Assembly: GCF_018141525.1 (NCBI RefSeq)
Contig: NZ_CP064655.1
Span: 868,001 to 932,000 of the forward strand
DNA: 64,000 nt
Reading direction: 5' to 3'
Source of the DNA: Miltoncostaea marina
GTDB lineage: Bacteria; Actinomycetota; Thermoleophilia; Miltoncostaeales; Miltoncostaeaceae
Both the position numbers and the translations under genes were made by a program. Within the stretch, counting starts at the first letter, position 1, and the number at the start of each line of letters is the position of its first letter. The notes below the pieces were generated by a model. The model searched no databases and was not told where the DNA came from. It worked only from the letters and a program-made list of their open reading frames with translations. This document shows positions 55,810 through 63,733 of this stretch, piece after piece.

Positions 55810-57390
55810 GTGGGAGCACTGTCACGCATCACCGGGTTCTGGGAGGGGCTGACCGGCCCCAGCCGGCGCCTGCTCATCGGCGCCGTCCTGATCTTCCTCG
55901 TCGGCGTGTTCCTGCTCACCCGCCTGTCGGGGGAGGCGTCGTACTCGACCCTCGCCACGGCGGCCAACGCGCGCGACGCCGCCGCCATCACCACCGAGCT
56001 CGAGGAGCTCGGCATCCCCTACAAGCTCGGCGACGGCGGCACGGCGGTCCAGGTGCCGTCGGAGCGGCTCGACAGCGCCCGCCTGGACCTGGCCGCCTCC
56101 AACGTGCTGGAGGGCGGCTCGGGGGTCGGCTACGAGATCTTCGACAAGTCCGGGCTCGGCGCCACCGACTTCACGAACCGGGTCAACCTCGTGCGGGCGA
56201 TGGAGGGCGAGCTCTCGCGCACCATCGGCCGGCTCGACCAGGTGAGCTCGGCGACGGTGAAGATCGGCATGCCCGAGGAGCAGCTCTTCACCGACGAGCA
56301 GAAGCCGACGACCGCCGCGGTGGTGCTCGACATGCGGCCCGGCCAGGAGCTGGAGCCCGCCCAGGTGAAGGGGGTGACCAGGCTCGTCGCGATGGCCGTC
56401 CCGGGCCTGGAGACGAAGCAGGTCACGATCACCGACTCGCAGGGCAACGTGCTGGAGGGCGCCGACGACGCGAGCGGCGCGAGCGCGGCCGCCCAGCGCA
56501 TGGAGCTCGAGTCGAACTACGAGCGCCGCGTGCAGAGCCGGCTCGACGGCATGCTCGCCGCCGTGCTCGGCCCGGGCAAGGCGGTCACCCAAGTGCGCGC
56601 CCAGCTGAACCTGGACCAGGTCACGACCGACTCCGAGACCTTCGACGAGGACAGCTCGACCCCGCTCGAGACGCAGACCGACGAGGAGACCCTCAACTCG
56701 ACCGGCGGGGGCGCCGGCGGCGCCACGGGCGCCACGCCCAACACCCCCGGCGGCACCAACTACCCGGCCGGCGCGGCCGCCGCCGGCGGCGAGACGGAGT
56801 ACTCGAAGACCTCCGAGACGACCCGCAACGGCGTGGACCGCACCCGCTCGCAGGTGGTCAAGACGCCCGGCGAGGTCGTGAAGCAGACCGTCTCCGTGCA
56901 GGTGAGCGACGAGGTGCCGAACGCGGTCGTCGCCGGGCTCGAGGACACGATCGCCTCGGCGGTCGGCTTCGACGCCGGGCGCGGCGACACGATCAGCGTG
57001 CAGGCCGTCCCGTTCTCCGAGGAGGGCACCGCGGCCACGTCGGCGGCGGCCGCCGGCGAGGAGGCCGCGACGGCCGGCGAGGGCGGCGGGCTCGATCTCG
57101 TCGGCCTGGCCAAGACCGGCGCGGCCGGCGTCGGCGTGCTGCTGCTCGCCCTCTTCGCCCGCCGCTCGCTGCGCCGCCGCCAGACGGACCTCGAGAAGAC
57201 GCTCCCGGAGCTGCTGAAGGCCGGCCCCGTGCCGGTGTCGGAGCTCTCCGCCGGCCAGCCGGCCGGCCCGACGCGCCAGCTCGAGGGCCAGCGCAAGACC
57301 GAGATCGAGGCGGAGATGGAGGACCTCGCCCGCCGCAAGCCGGACGACGTCGCGCAGCTGCTGCGCGGCTGGCTCCTCGACAGCCGCTAG
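55810..57390 (+). CDS. fliF: Flagellar MS-ring protein FliF
   Basis: A 526-residue FliF forming the MS ring in the membrane. Membrane helices lie near residues 18-38 (LLIGAVLIFLVGVFLLTRLS) and about 435-455 (TGAAGVGVLLLALFARRSLR). Ring-building motifs include SGLGATDFTNRVNLVRAMEG then ELSRTIGRLDQVSSATVKIG. The periplasmic linker is Gly/Thr-rich. The C-terminal 25 residues (IEAEMEDLARRKPDDVAQLL) bind FliG. GTG 55810 follows GGAGGGATAGGG. Confidence 0.95.
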   Translation: MGALSRITGFWEGLTGPSRRLLIGAVLIFLVGVFLLTRLSGEASYSTLATAANARDAAAITTELEELGIPYKLGDGGTAVQVPSERLDSARLDLAASNVLEGGSGVGYEIFDKSGLGATDFTNRVNLVRAMEGELSRTIGRLDQVSSATVKIGMPEEQLFTDEQKPTTAAVVLDMRPGQELEPAQVKGVTRLVAMAVPGLETKQVTITDSQGNVLEGADDASGASAAAQRMELESNYERRVQSRLDGMLAAVLGPGKAVTQVRAQLNLDQVTTDSETFDEDSSTPLETQTDEETLNSTGGGAGGATGATPNTPGGTNYPAGAAAAGGETEYSKTSETTRNGVDRTRSQVVKTPGEVVKQTVSVQVSDEVPNAVVAGLEDTIASAVGFDAGRGDTISVQAVPFSEEGTAATSAAAAGEEAATAGEGGGLDLVGLAKTGAAGVGVLLLALFARRSLRRRQTDLEKTLPELLKAGPVPVSELSAGQPAGPTRQLEGQRKTEIEAEMEDLARRKPDDVAQLLRGWLLDSR

Positions 57391-57399
57391 GAGGGGGCG

Positions 57400-58407
57400 A
57401 TGTCCACCGCGACCATGAACGGCCGCCAGAAGGCCGCGATCCTGCTCGTGAGCCTCGGCAGCGAGGCCTCCGCGTCGGTCTTCCGCCACCTCCGCCAGGA
57501 CGAGATCGACGAGCTGACGCTGGAGATCGCCGGCATCGGGCACATCAACCCGGAGCTCAAGCAGGCCGTCGTCGAGGAGTTCTACGAGACGGCCGTCGCC
57601 CAGGAGTACATCGCCGAGGGCGGCGTCGACTACGCCCGCGAGGTGCTCGAGAAGGCCCTCGGCGGCGACCGCGCCGACGAGGTCATGAACCGCCTGTCGA
57701 GCTCCATCCAGGTGAGCCCGTTCGAGTTCCTGCGGCGCACCGACGCCTCGCAGATCCTCAACGTGATCGCCAACGAGCACCCCCAGACGGTGGCGCTGAT
57801 CCTCGCCTACCTGCCCGCCGACACGGCGGCCCAGGTCGTGAGCGCGCTGCCCGAGGCGCAGGGGGCCGACGTGGCGATGCGGATCGCGATGATGGACCGC
57901 ACCGCCCCCGAGGTGATCCGCGAGATCGAGCGCGTGCTCGAGCGCAAGCTGAGCAACGTCATCAACCAGGACTTCACCTCGGCCGGCGGCCTGCGCTCGC
58001 TGGTGGACCTGCTCAACCAGGTCGACCGCGGCACCGAGCGCACGATCCTCGAGACGCTGGAGGAGCAGAACCCCGAGCTCGCCGACGAGGTGCGCCGCAT
58101 GATGTTCCTGTTCGAGGACATCACGGTGCTCGACGACCGCAGCATCCAGCAGGTGCTGCGCGAGGTGGACGCCAAGGAGCTCGCCGTCGCGCTCAAGGGC
58201 ACGTCGTCCGAGGTGCAGGAGGCGATCTACCGCAACATGAGCGAGCGCGCCGCCCAGAACATCAAGGAGGACCTCGAGTTCATGGGCCCGGTCCGGATCA
58301 AGGACGTCGAGGAGGCCCAGCAGCGGGTCGTGGCGGTCATCCGCCGCCTCGAGGAGGCCGGCACGATCGTGATCGTGCGCGGCGGGGAGGACCAGCTTGT
58401 CGCGTAG
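57400..58407 (+). CDS. fliG: Flagellar motor switch protein FliG
   Basis: A 335-residue FliG, part of the rotor switch in contact with the stator. MNGRQKAAILLVSLGSEASA is the N-terminal domain; the middle domain has the conserved NEHPQTVALILAYLPADTAA (EHPQ-R class motif); the C-terminal torque helix includes MMFLFEDITVLDDRSIQQVL then REVDAKELAVALKG. GGAGG lies before ATG 57400. The end overlaps fliH. Confidence 0.96.
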   Translation: MSTATMNGRQKAAILLVSLGSEASASVFRHLRQDEIDELTLEIAGIGHINPELKQAVVEEFYETAVAQEYIAEGGVDYAREVLEKALGGDRADEVMNRLSSSIQVSPFEFLRRTDASQILNVIANEHPQTVALILAYLPADTAAQVVSALPEAQGADVAMRIAMMDRTAPEVIREIERVLERKLSNVINQDFTSAGGLRSLVDLLNQVDRGTERTILETLEEQNPELADEVRRMMFLFEDITVLDDRSIQQVLREVDAKELAVALKGTSSEVQEAIYRNMSERAAQNIKEDLEFMGPVRIKDVEEAQQRVVAVIRRLEEAGTIVIVRGGEDQLVA

Positions 58408-59071
58408 CCCGCTGCGCGGCGCCGCGCTGGCCGCGGCGCCCGTCGAGCTGCGGCTGCGCCCGCCCGCGCCCCGCCCGCCAACCCCCGGCACGCCCGAGGA
58501 GGCCCGCGCGGCCGCCGAGCGGGAGGCCGGGGCCATCGTCGCGGCCGCCCGCGCCGAGCGCGAGGCGGTGCTCGCCGCGGCCCGCGAGGAGGGCCTCGCC
58601 GCCGGGCTGGAGGAGGCCCGGGCGGAGCTGGCGGACGCGCTCTCGGCGCTCTCGGCGCTGGCCGGCGACCTCGAGGCGCACCGCCGGCGGCTGGAGGACG
58701 ACGCGGCCGCCGAGGCCACGGTGCTGGCGATCGAGGTGGCCTCGCGCATCGTGCGCGCCGAGGTGCACGCGCGGCCCGAGCGGGTGGAGGAGGTGCTGCG
58801 GGGCGCGATCCGCCGCGCGGCCGACCGCTCGGCGCTCGTGGCGATGGTGCACCCGGCCGACCTGTCGGCCTGCCGCGCCGCCGCGCCGGGGATCCTCGAG
58901 TCGATGGGCGGCATCGCGCGGCTCGACGTGGTCGACGACCCGCGCGTCGGCCGCGGCTCCTGCGTGCTGCAGACCACCGGCGGGGACGTCGACGCGACCT
59001 TCGAGAGCCAGCTCGCCCGCGTCCTGGAGGGGCTGACCGCCCCGCCCGACGAGCTGCTGGTCGAGCCGTGA
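58397..59071 (+). CDS. fliH: Flagellar export regulator FliH
   Basis: A 224-residue FliH, the stator-like partner that restrains the FliI ATPase. The N-terminal 30 residues are Pro-rich, followed by a coiled coil (EEARAAAEREAGAIVAAARA, EREAVLAAAREEGLAAGLEE) and the conserved C-terminal domain (EVASRIVRAEVHARPERVEE, VDDPRVGRGSCVLQTTGGDV). The start is TTG 58397, 11 bases inside fliG. Its stop overlaps fliI. Confidence 0.9.
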   Translation: MSRSPLRGAALAAAPVELRLRPPAPRPPTPGTPEEARAAAEREAGAIVAAARAEREAVLAAAREEGLAAGLEEARAELADALSALSALAGDLEAHRRRLEDDAAAEATVLAIEVASRIVRAEVHARPERVEEVLRGAIRRAADRSALVAMVHPADLSACRAAAPGILESMGGIARLDVVDDPRVGRGSCVLQTTGGDVDATFESQLARVLEGLTAPPDELLVEP

Positions 59072-60489
59072 GCACCGTCGACCTCGCGCCGGCGCGGGCG
59101 CGGCTGCGCGCGCTCGACCCCTTCCGGCTCAACGGCCGGGTCTCGGAGCTGATCGGGCTCGTGGTCGAGAGCCGCGGCCCCGAGGCCGCGGTGGGGGAGC
59201 GCTGCGAGATCGTCCTGCCGGGCCACCGCGCCGGGCGCCCGCCGCTGCAGGCCGAGGTGGTCGGCTTCCGCGAGGGCCGCACCCTGCTCATGCCGCTCGG
59301 CGACGCCACCGGCATCGCCCCCGGCCAGACCGTGATCGCCTCGGGCGGCGCCCTGCGCGTCGACCTGGGCCAGGGGTTGCTGGGGCGCGTGCTCGACGGC
59401 CTCGGGCGCCCGGTGGACGGCGGGCCGCCGCCGCGCGTGGAGGCGCGCCGGCCGATCGACGCGCCGCCGCCCGACCCGCTCGACCGGCCGGTCATCCGCA
59501 CGCCGCTGCCGCTCGGCGTGCGCGCCATCGACACGCTCATGCCGTGCGGCCGCGGCCAGCGCATCGGCATCTTCGCCGGCTCGGGCGTGGGCAAGAGCAC
59601 CACGATGGGCATGATGGCCCGCGGCACGACGGCCGACGTCAACGTCATCGCGCTCGTGGGCGAGCGCGGCCGCGAGGTGCGCGAGTTCATCGAGAACGAC
59701 CTCGGGCCGGAGGGCCTCGCCCGCAGCGTCGTGGTGGTCGCGACCTCCGACCAGCCGGCGCTCGTGCGCATCAAGGCCGCCTTCGTCGCCACGACGATCG
59801 CCGAGTGGTTCCGCGACGGCGGCGCCGACGTGCTCCTGATGATGGACTCGGTCACCCGCCTCGCCACGGCGCAGCGCGAGGTCGGCCTGGCCATCGGCGA
59901 GCCGCCCGCGACCCGCGGCTACACGCCGTCGGTGTTCGCCATGCTGCCGCGGCTGCTCGAGCGGGCCGGCACGTCGCCGTCCGGGAGCATCACGGCGCTC
60001 TACACGGTGCTGGTGGACGGCGACGACATGAACGAGCCGGTGGCCGACGCCGTGCGCTCGATCCTCGACGGCCACGTCGTGCTCTCGCGCGAGCTCGCCC
60101 ACCGCCACCACTACCCGGCGATCGACGTCCTGCAGTCGGTCTCGCGGCTGGCGCCGCAGCTGCTCGCGCCCGAGCACCTCGAGGCCGGCGGGCGGCTGCG
60201 CGGCCTGCTGGCCGCGCACAAGCGCGCCGAGGACCTCATCGCCATCGGCGCCTACATCCCGGGCTCCGACCCCCGGGTCGACGAGGCGCGGGCCAAGATG
60301 GGCGACATCGACGCCTACCTGCGCCAGGGCACGCACGACCCCTACTCGCGCGACGAGGCGCTCGGCCGCCTGCTGGCGCTGACGGGCACGCCCGGCCCGG
60401 TCGTGGCCGAGGCGCCGGGCGAGGCGGCCGCGGGCCTCACCGGCGCGTTCAACCCGCTGCCGCCCGGCGTCGAGGTGGTCCCCGCCTGA
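59068..60489 (+). CDS. fliI: Flagellum-specific ATPase FliI
   Basis: A 473-residue FliI, the ATPase of the flagellar type III export apparatus. Walker A is GIFAGSGVGKSTTMGMMARG, Walker B VLLMMDSVTRLATAQREVG, and the family block RGYTPSVFAMLPRLLERAGT. The N-terminal beta-barrel (residues 15-90) and C-terminal helix domain are complete; the last 35 residues are a less conserved Gly/Ala-rich tail. GTG 59068 overlaps the fliH stop. Instead of fliJ, a chemoreceptor remnant and a CBS gene follow. Confidence 0.96.
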   Translation: MSTVDLAPARARLRALDPFRLNGRVSELIGLVVESRGPEAAVGERCEIVLPGHRAGRPPLQAEVVGFREGRTLLMPLGDATGIAPGQTVIASGGALRVDLGQGLLGRVLDGLGRPVDGGPPPRVEARRPIDAPPPDPLDRPVIRTPLPLGVRAIDTLMPCGRGQRIGIFAGSGVGKSTTMGMMARGTTADVNVIALVGERGREVREFIENDLGPEGLARSVVVVATSDQPALVRIKAAFVATTIAEWFRDGGADVLLMMDSVTRLATAQREVGLAIGEPPATRGYTPSVFAMLPRLLERAGTSPSGSITALYTVLVDGDDMNEPVADAVRSILDGHVVLSRELAHRHHYPAIDVLQSVSRLAPQLLAPEHLEAGGRLRGLLAAHKRAEDLIAIGAYIPGSDPRVDEARAKMGDIDAYLRQGTHDPYSRDEALGRLLALTGTPGPVVAEAPGEAAAGLTGAFNPLPPGVEVVPA

Positions 60490-60611
60490 GCGCCGCCGTG
60501 GCCCTCACGCGGGGCTCCGACGGCGTCGATGCACCCGGAGGGCGCACGAGCGGCCGGCCGCCTCCCCACGGAAGCGGCCGCCGTGAACCGCGTCGCGATC
60601 CGCCCGTACGA

Positions 60612-60800
60612 CTGCGCCTGCGGCTCGACTTCGAGGCCGCCGCCGCGATCGTCGCCTCCGTCGCCACCGTCGCCGCCTCCAGCGAGGAGAACGCGGCCGC
60701 GACCGAGGAGGTCGCCCCGTCGATCCAGCAGACGGCGGCCTCCGGCGAGGAGATCGCCGCCACGGCCAGGAGCCTCGCGGAGCTGTCCCGGACCAGCTGA
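60612..60800 (+). pseudogene. Remnant of a methyl-accepting chemotaxis protein
   Basis: The frame ends with SVATVAASSEENAAATEEVA then PSIQQTAASGEEIAATARSL AELSRTS and a stop, the usual C-terminal methylation helix of a chemoreceptor. Nothing recognisable as the sensor or signalling tip lies upstream; the preceding 120 bases have no credible start. It is a leftover of an MCP gene, likely lost by deletion between fliI and the CBS gene. Confidence 0.65.
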
Positions 60801-61008
60801 GCCGGGACGGTGGGCCGCTTCACCGTCTGAGCTCGCGGGGCGCCGTCGGGCCGCCGCGGGACGGGTGCCCGCCCGACGGGTGCCGCCCGCCGCCCGGCGC
60901 TGTGAGGTGGCTCACCGGCGCGGCGTTCCAGGACCGGCGGCGGTTGAAACGTCCCCGCCCGCATGGCACCCTACGACTTCGCAACAAAAGTGACGAGGGG
61001 AGCTGGAG

Positions 61009-61419
61009 ATGCGGGTCAAGGACGCGATGACTCACGTGAGCGCCATCGTGGGACCCGAGCACACCCTCCAGCAGGCGGCGTCGCGGATGGTGCACCACCG
61101 CACGGGTGCGGCGATCGTGCTGGACGGGACGCTCCCCGGGCCGGCGGTGGTCACGGAGCGCGACCTGCTGCGGGCGGTCGCCAACGGGCTCGACCCGGCC
61201 CGCGAGCTCGTCGAGGACCACATGACGGGCGCCGTGGTGTCGGCCGCGCCCGACTGGCCGATCGCCGACGCCGCGACGCTCATGATCAAGCACGGGGTGC
61301 GGCACGTGCTCGTGTTCGAGGGCTCCGAGCTGGTGGGCGTGCTCTCGATGCGCGACGTGGTGCGGGCCGGCGGCCTGGCGCCGGTCGCCGAGGCGGCCGC
61401 GGCGGCCGCGCGCGCCTAG
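61009..61419 (+). CDS. CBS-domain protein
   Basis: A 136-residue protein made of two CBS motifs forming one Bateman module: MRVKDAMTHVSAIVGPEHTL then HHRTGAAIVLDGTLPGPAVV TERD (residues 1-60), and VEDHMTGAVVSAAPDWPIAD with HGVRHVLVFEGSELVGVLSM RD (70-125). Such modules bind adenine nucleotides and regulate partner proteins. ATG 61009 follows GAGGGGAGCTGGAG. It sits alone between flagellar genes; link to motility is positional only. Confidence 0.88.
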   Translation: MRVKDAMTHVSAIVGPEHTLQQAASRMVHHRTGAAIVLDGTLPGPAVVTERDLLRAVANGLDPARELVEDHMTGAVVSAAPDWPIADAATLMIKHGVRHVLVFEGSELVGVLSMRDVVRAGGLAPVAEAAAAAARA

Positions 61420-61452
61420 CGCGCCGCGCCGGAGGACCGGGGCGCGCGGCGG

Positions 61453-61479
61453 TCAAGGGCCCGCGGCGGGCGCCGATAG
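61453..61479 (+). promoter_or_regulatory. Sigma-28-type promoter of fliJ
   Basis: TCAAG (61453-61457), exactly 14 bases, then GCCGATAG (61472-61479). The fliJ GTG at 61487 is seven bases after the -10, so the RNA would be leaderless or nearly so. Confidence 0.75.
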
Positions 61480-61486
61480 AGGGGGC

Positions 61487-61945
61487 GTGAGCGACCGCTT
61501 CCGCTTCCGCCTCGAGCAGGTGCTGGACCACCGCGTGCGCCGTGAGGACCTGGTGCGCCAGGAGCTCGCGCAGGCGATGGCCGCCGTGGCGGCGCAGCAG
61601 GAGCGGGCCGTCGCGGCCGAGGACGCCGTACGGCGCGGCCTGGACGGGCTGCGCCGCATGATGGGCGAGCCGATCGGCCTCGACCGGCTGCGGGCCGCCC
61701 ACGAGGACCTCGCGATCCTCCGCGCCCGCGCCGCCCACGAGCGCTCGGGGGTCGCGCGCCTCGAGGCGGTCGCCGACGACCGGCGCGCCGACATGGTCAG
61801 GGCGAGCCAGGACCGCGAGGCGCTCGTGCAGCTGCGCCGTAGGGCCGAGCAGCGCCACGGCGCCGAGCTGGCGCGCCGCGACGCGGTCCTCATGGACGAG
61901 CTGGCCGCCCGCAGGGCGCGCGTCCACGGGGGCGCGGCGGCGTAG
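61487..61945 (+). CDS. fliJ: Flagellar export protein FliJ
   Basis: A 152-residue FliJ, the coiled-coil stalk of the export ATPase complex. The sequence begins RFRFRLEQVLDHRVRREDLV and is almost entirely helical with heptad repeats (RQELAQAMAAVAAQQERAVA; EALVQLRRRAEQRHGAELAR). GTG 61487 is supported by the promoter position. Unlike the usual order it is detached from fliI by the receptor remnant and CBS gene. Confidence 0.86.
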   Translation: MSDRFRFRLEQVLDHRVRREDLVRQELAQAMAAVAAQQERAVAAEDAVRRGLDGLRRMMGEPIGLDRLRAAHEDLAILRARAAHERSGVARLEAVADDRRADMVRASQDREALVQLRRRAEQRHGAELARRDAVLMDELAARRARVHGGAAA

Positions 61946-61966
61946 GACCGGCCGGCGGCGCGGGAC

Positions 61967-61994
61967 TCCTGGATCGGGGTCGCGCTGCCGATAG
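61967..61994 (+). promoter_or_regulatory. Possible sigma-28-type promoter of fliK-flgD
   Basis: GCCGATAG (61987-61994) matches the -10 well. The -35 position holds TCCTG (61967-61971) in place of TCAAG, at 15 bases, so it may be weak. Confidence 0.45.
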
Positions 61995-62065
61995 GGAGGG
62001 GGCGCGGAGCGCGCCGGCCTCCGGCCGGCGCGGCGCGCCGCACGACGCCGACACGGAAGGACGGT

Positions 62066-63295
62066 GTGGTTGGGATGATGGATCTTCAGCTCGGGCCGCC
62101 GCCGGTGGCCCCGGGCCGAGGGGGCGCCGCCCCCGCGACGGGAGCCGGTGGCGACAGCGCCACGGGGGCCCTCGTGGAGACGGCGGACGGAGGGTTCGTG
62201 GCCGTGCTGGACGGCCACGCCGCCACCGCCCCGGCGGGCGAGCCCGCCCCGGTCCTCACAGCAGACGCAGCCGGACCCCTGCCGGGGGAGCTGCAGCAGG
62301 AGGGCGCCGCCGACGCCGGCGCCCCGGTCACGGAGGTCGTCGCCGCGGACGTCGCGGCCGCCATCGCGGCGGTCGCGGCCGCCCAGGCCGCGACGCCGCC
62401 GGCCACGACCGCCGCCGCCGTCGCCGTCGCCGGCGACGACGGCGGCGCCCCGGCCCCCGCCCCGGCGGGCACGGCCACCGCGGCGGCGCTCGCCGCGGCC
62501 GCCGGCGTGCCGGCGGCCGACGGCCCCGACGCGACGGCCGCCCCCGCGGCGGCCGGCCCGGCGACCCCCGTCGCCGGCACCGCGGGCGCGGACCGGCCCG
62601 CCGGGCCCGCCCCGGCGGCCACGCTCACGCTGACGCTGACGCAGGCCGACCCGGCGGCGACCCCCGCGTCGGGCGCGGTCCCGGCCACGGCCGCCGGCGC
62701 CGAGGAGGCGCCGGCGCCGGCGCCGGTGCGGCACGCCGCCGCGGAGGCCGCCCCGGCCGCCCGCGTCGCCGAGCCCCCGGCCGGCCTCGCGCCGGCCGCG
62801 ACCCCCGCGCCAGCGCCGGTGGCGCACGGCGTGGTGGACGCCCTCGTCCGCCACGGCGCGGTCACCACGCCCCGCGAGCTGGCGCACGAGCTCGGCGCCG
62901 GGGTCCGCATGGCGGTGCGCGAGGGCGGCCGCGAGCTGCTCATCAGCCTGCGCCCGCCGGAGCTCGGGCACCTGACCATCCGCGTGACGATGGTCGAGGG
63001 CGTGATGCAGGCCCAGATCATCGCCGACCGGCCCGAGGCGGCGCGCATGCTGCAGGGCTCGCTCGCGCACCTCGGCTCGGCGCTCGACGAGCTGGGCTAC
63101 TCGCTGGACTCGCTGGACGTCTCCTACGGCGGCGGCGGCGACCCGCGCGACGCCGGGGCGTCGTCGCGCGGGTCCGGCCGCGCCGCCGTCCGGGGCGAGG
63201 TGCTCGAGGCCGACGGCACGCCCGTCGCGCTCGCGGGCGCCGGACCGGTCACCGTCGCCGCCGGCGCCGCCGGCCGGCTCGACCTCTTGGCATAG
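62066..63295 (+). CDS. fliK: Flagellar hook-length control protein FliK
   Basis: A 409-residue FliK, the exported ruler that stops hook growth. Residues 1-260 are extremely Ala/Pro-rich and of low complexity, as is common. The C-terminal Flg_hook domain (about 275-370) is clear: RHGAVTTPRELAHELGAGVR, ELLISLRPPELGHLTIRVTM and VEGVMQAQIIADRPEAARML. GTG 62066 lies four bases after GGAAGGA; ATG 62075 or 62078 are alternatives. flgD follows nine bases downstream. Confidence 0.9.
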   Translation: MVGMMDLQLGPPPVAPGRGGAAPATGAGGDSATGALVETADGGFVAVLDGHAATAPAGEPAPVLTADAAGPLPGELQQEGAADAGAPVTEVVAADVAAAIAAVAAAQAATPPATTAAAVAVAGDDGGAPAPAPAGTATAAALAAAAGVPAADGPDATAAPAAAGPATPVAGTAGADRPAGPAPAATLTLTLTQADPAATPASGAVPATAAGAEEAPAPAPVRHAAAEAAPAARVAEPPAGLAPAATPAPAPVAHGVVDALVRHGAVTTPRELAHELGAGVRMAVREGGRELLISLRPPELGHLTIRVTMVEGVMQAQIIADRPEAARMLQGSLAHLGSALDELGYSLDSLDVSYGGGGDPRDAGASSRGSGRAAVRGEVLEADGTPVALAGAGPVTVAAGAAGRLDLLA

Positions 63296-63304
63296 GAGGC
63301 GCCC

Positions 63305-63733
63305 ATGCCGCCACTCACCACCGACGCGGTCACCGGGCCGTTCACCCCGGCCGCGAACCGGGCCACGGCGAAGGAGGCGCCCGTCGACATCTTCTCGTCG
63401 GAGGGCTTCCTGCGGATCCTGGCCAGCCAGATCTCCAACCAGAACCCGCTCGAGCCGATGTCCGACACCGAGTACATCGCGCAGATGGCGCAGTTCTCGC
63501 AGCTCGAGCAGACCACCAACATGGCGCGCGACATCCGCGCGCTGGCGCTGTCCAGCCGGCTCGCCGAGGGATCGGCGCTGATCGGCAGGACCGTCTCCTA
63601 CGCGCCCGCGGGCGGCGCCGACCCGGTCACCGGGGTGGTCGAGCGCCTGCGAGTGGCCGGCGACGGCTCGATGGCGCTGGTCGTGAACGGGGTCGAGGTC
63701 GACCCCGGCCTCGTGACGGAGGTGCGCCCGTGA
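63305..63733 (+). CDS. flgD: Flagellar hook-assembly scaffold FlgD
   Basis: A 142-residue FlgD, the cap under which hook subunits add. The conserved N-terminal part is FLRILASQISNQNPLEPMSD then TEYIAQMAQFSQLEQTTNMA. A short C-terminal beta region (IGRTVSYAPAGGADPVTGVV) follows; the protein lacks the longer FlgD Ig-like part seen in enteric bacteria (about 230 residues), as in Bacillus. Stop overlaps the next GTG. Confidence 0.93.
   Translation: MPPLTTDAVTGPFTPAANRATAKEAPVDIFSSEGFLRILASQISNQNPLEPMSDTEYIAQMAQFSQLEQTTNMARDIRALALSSRLAEGSALIGRTVSYAPAGGADPVTGVVERLRVAGDGSMALVVNGVEVDPGLVTEVRP

Noticed and set aside
55822-60336. Very long open frame on the minus strand opposite fliF-fliI
   Set aside because: It is Arg/Ala/His-rich shadow sequence from high GC content, opposite clear flagellar genes.
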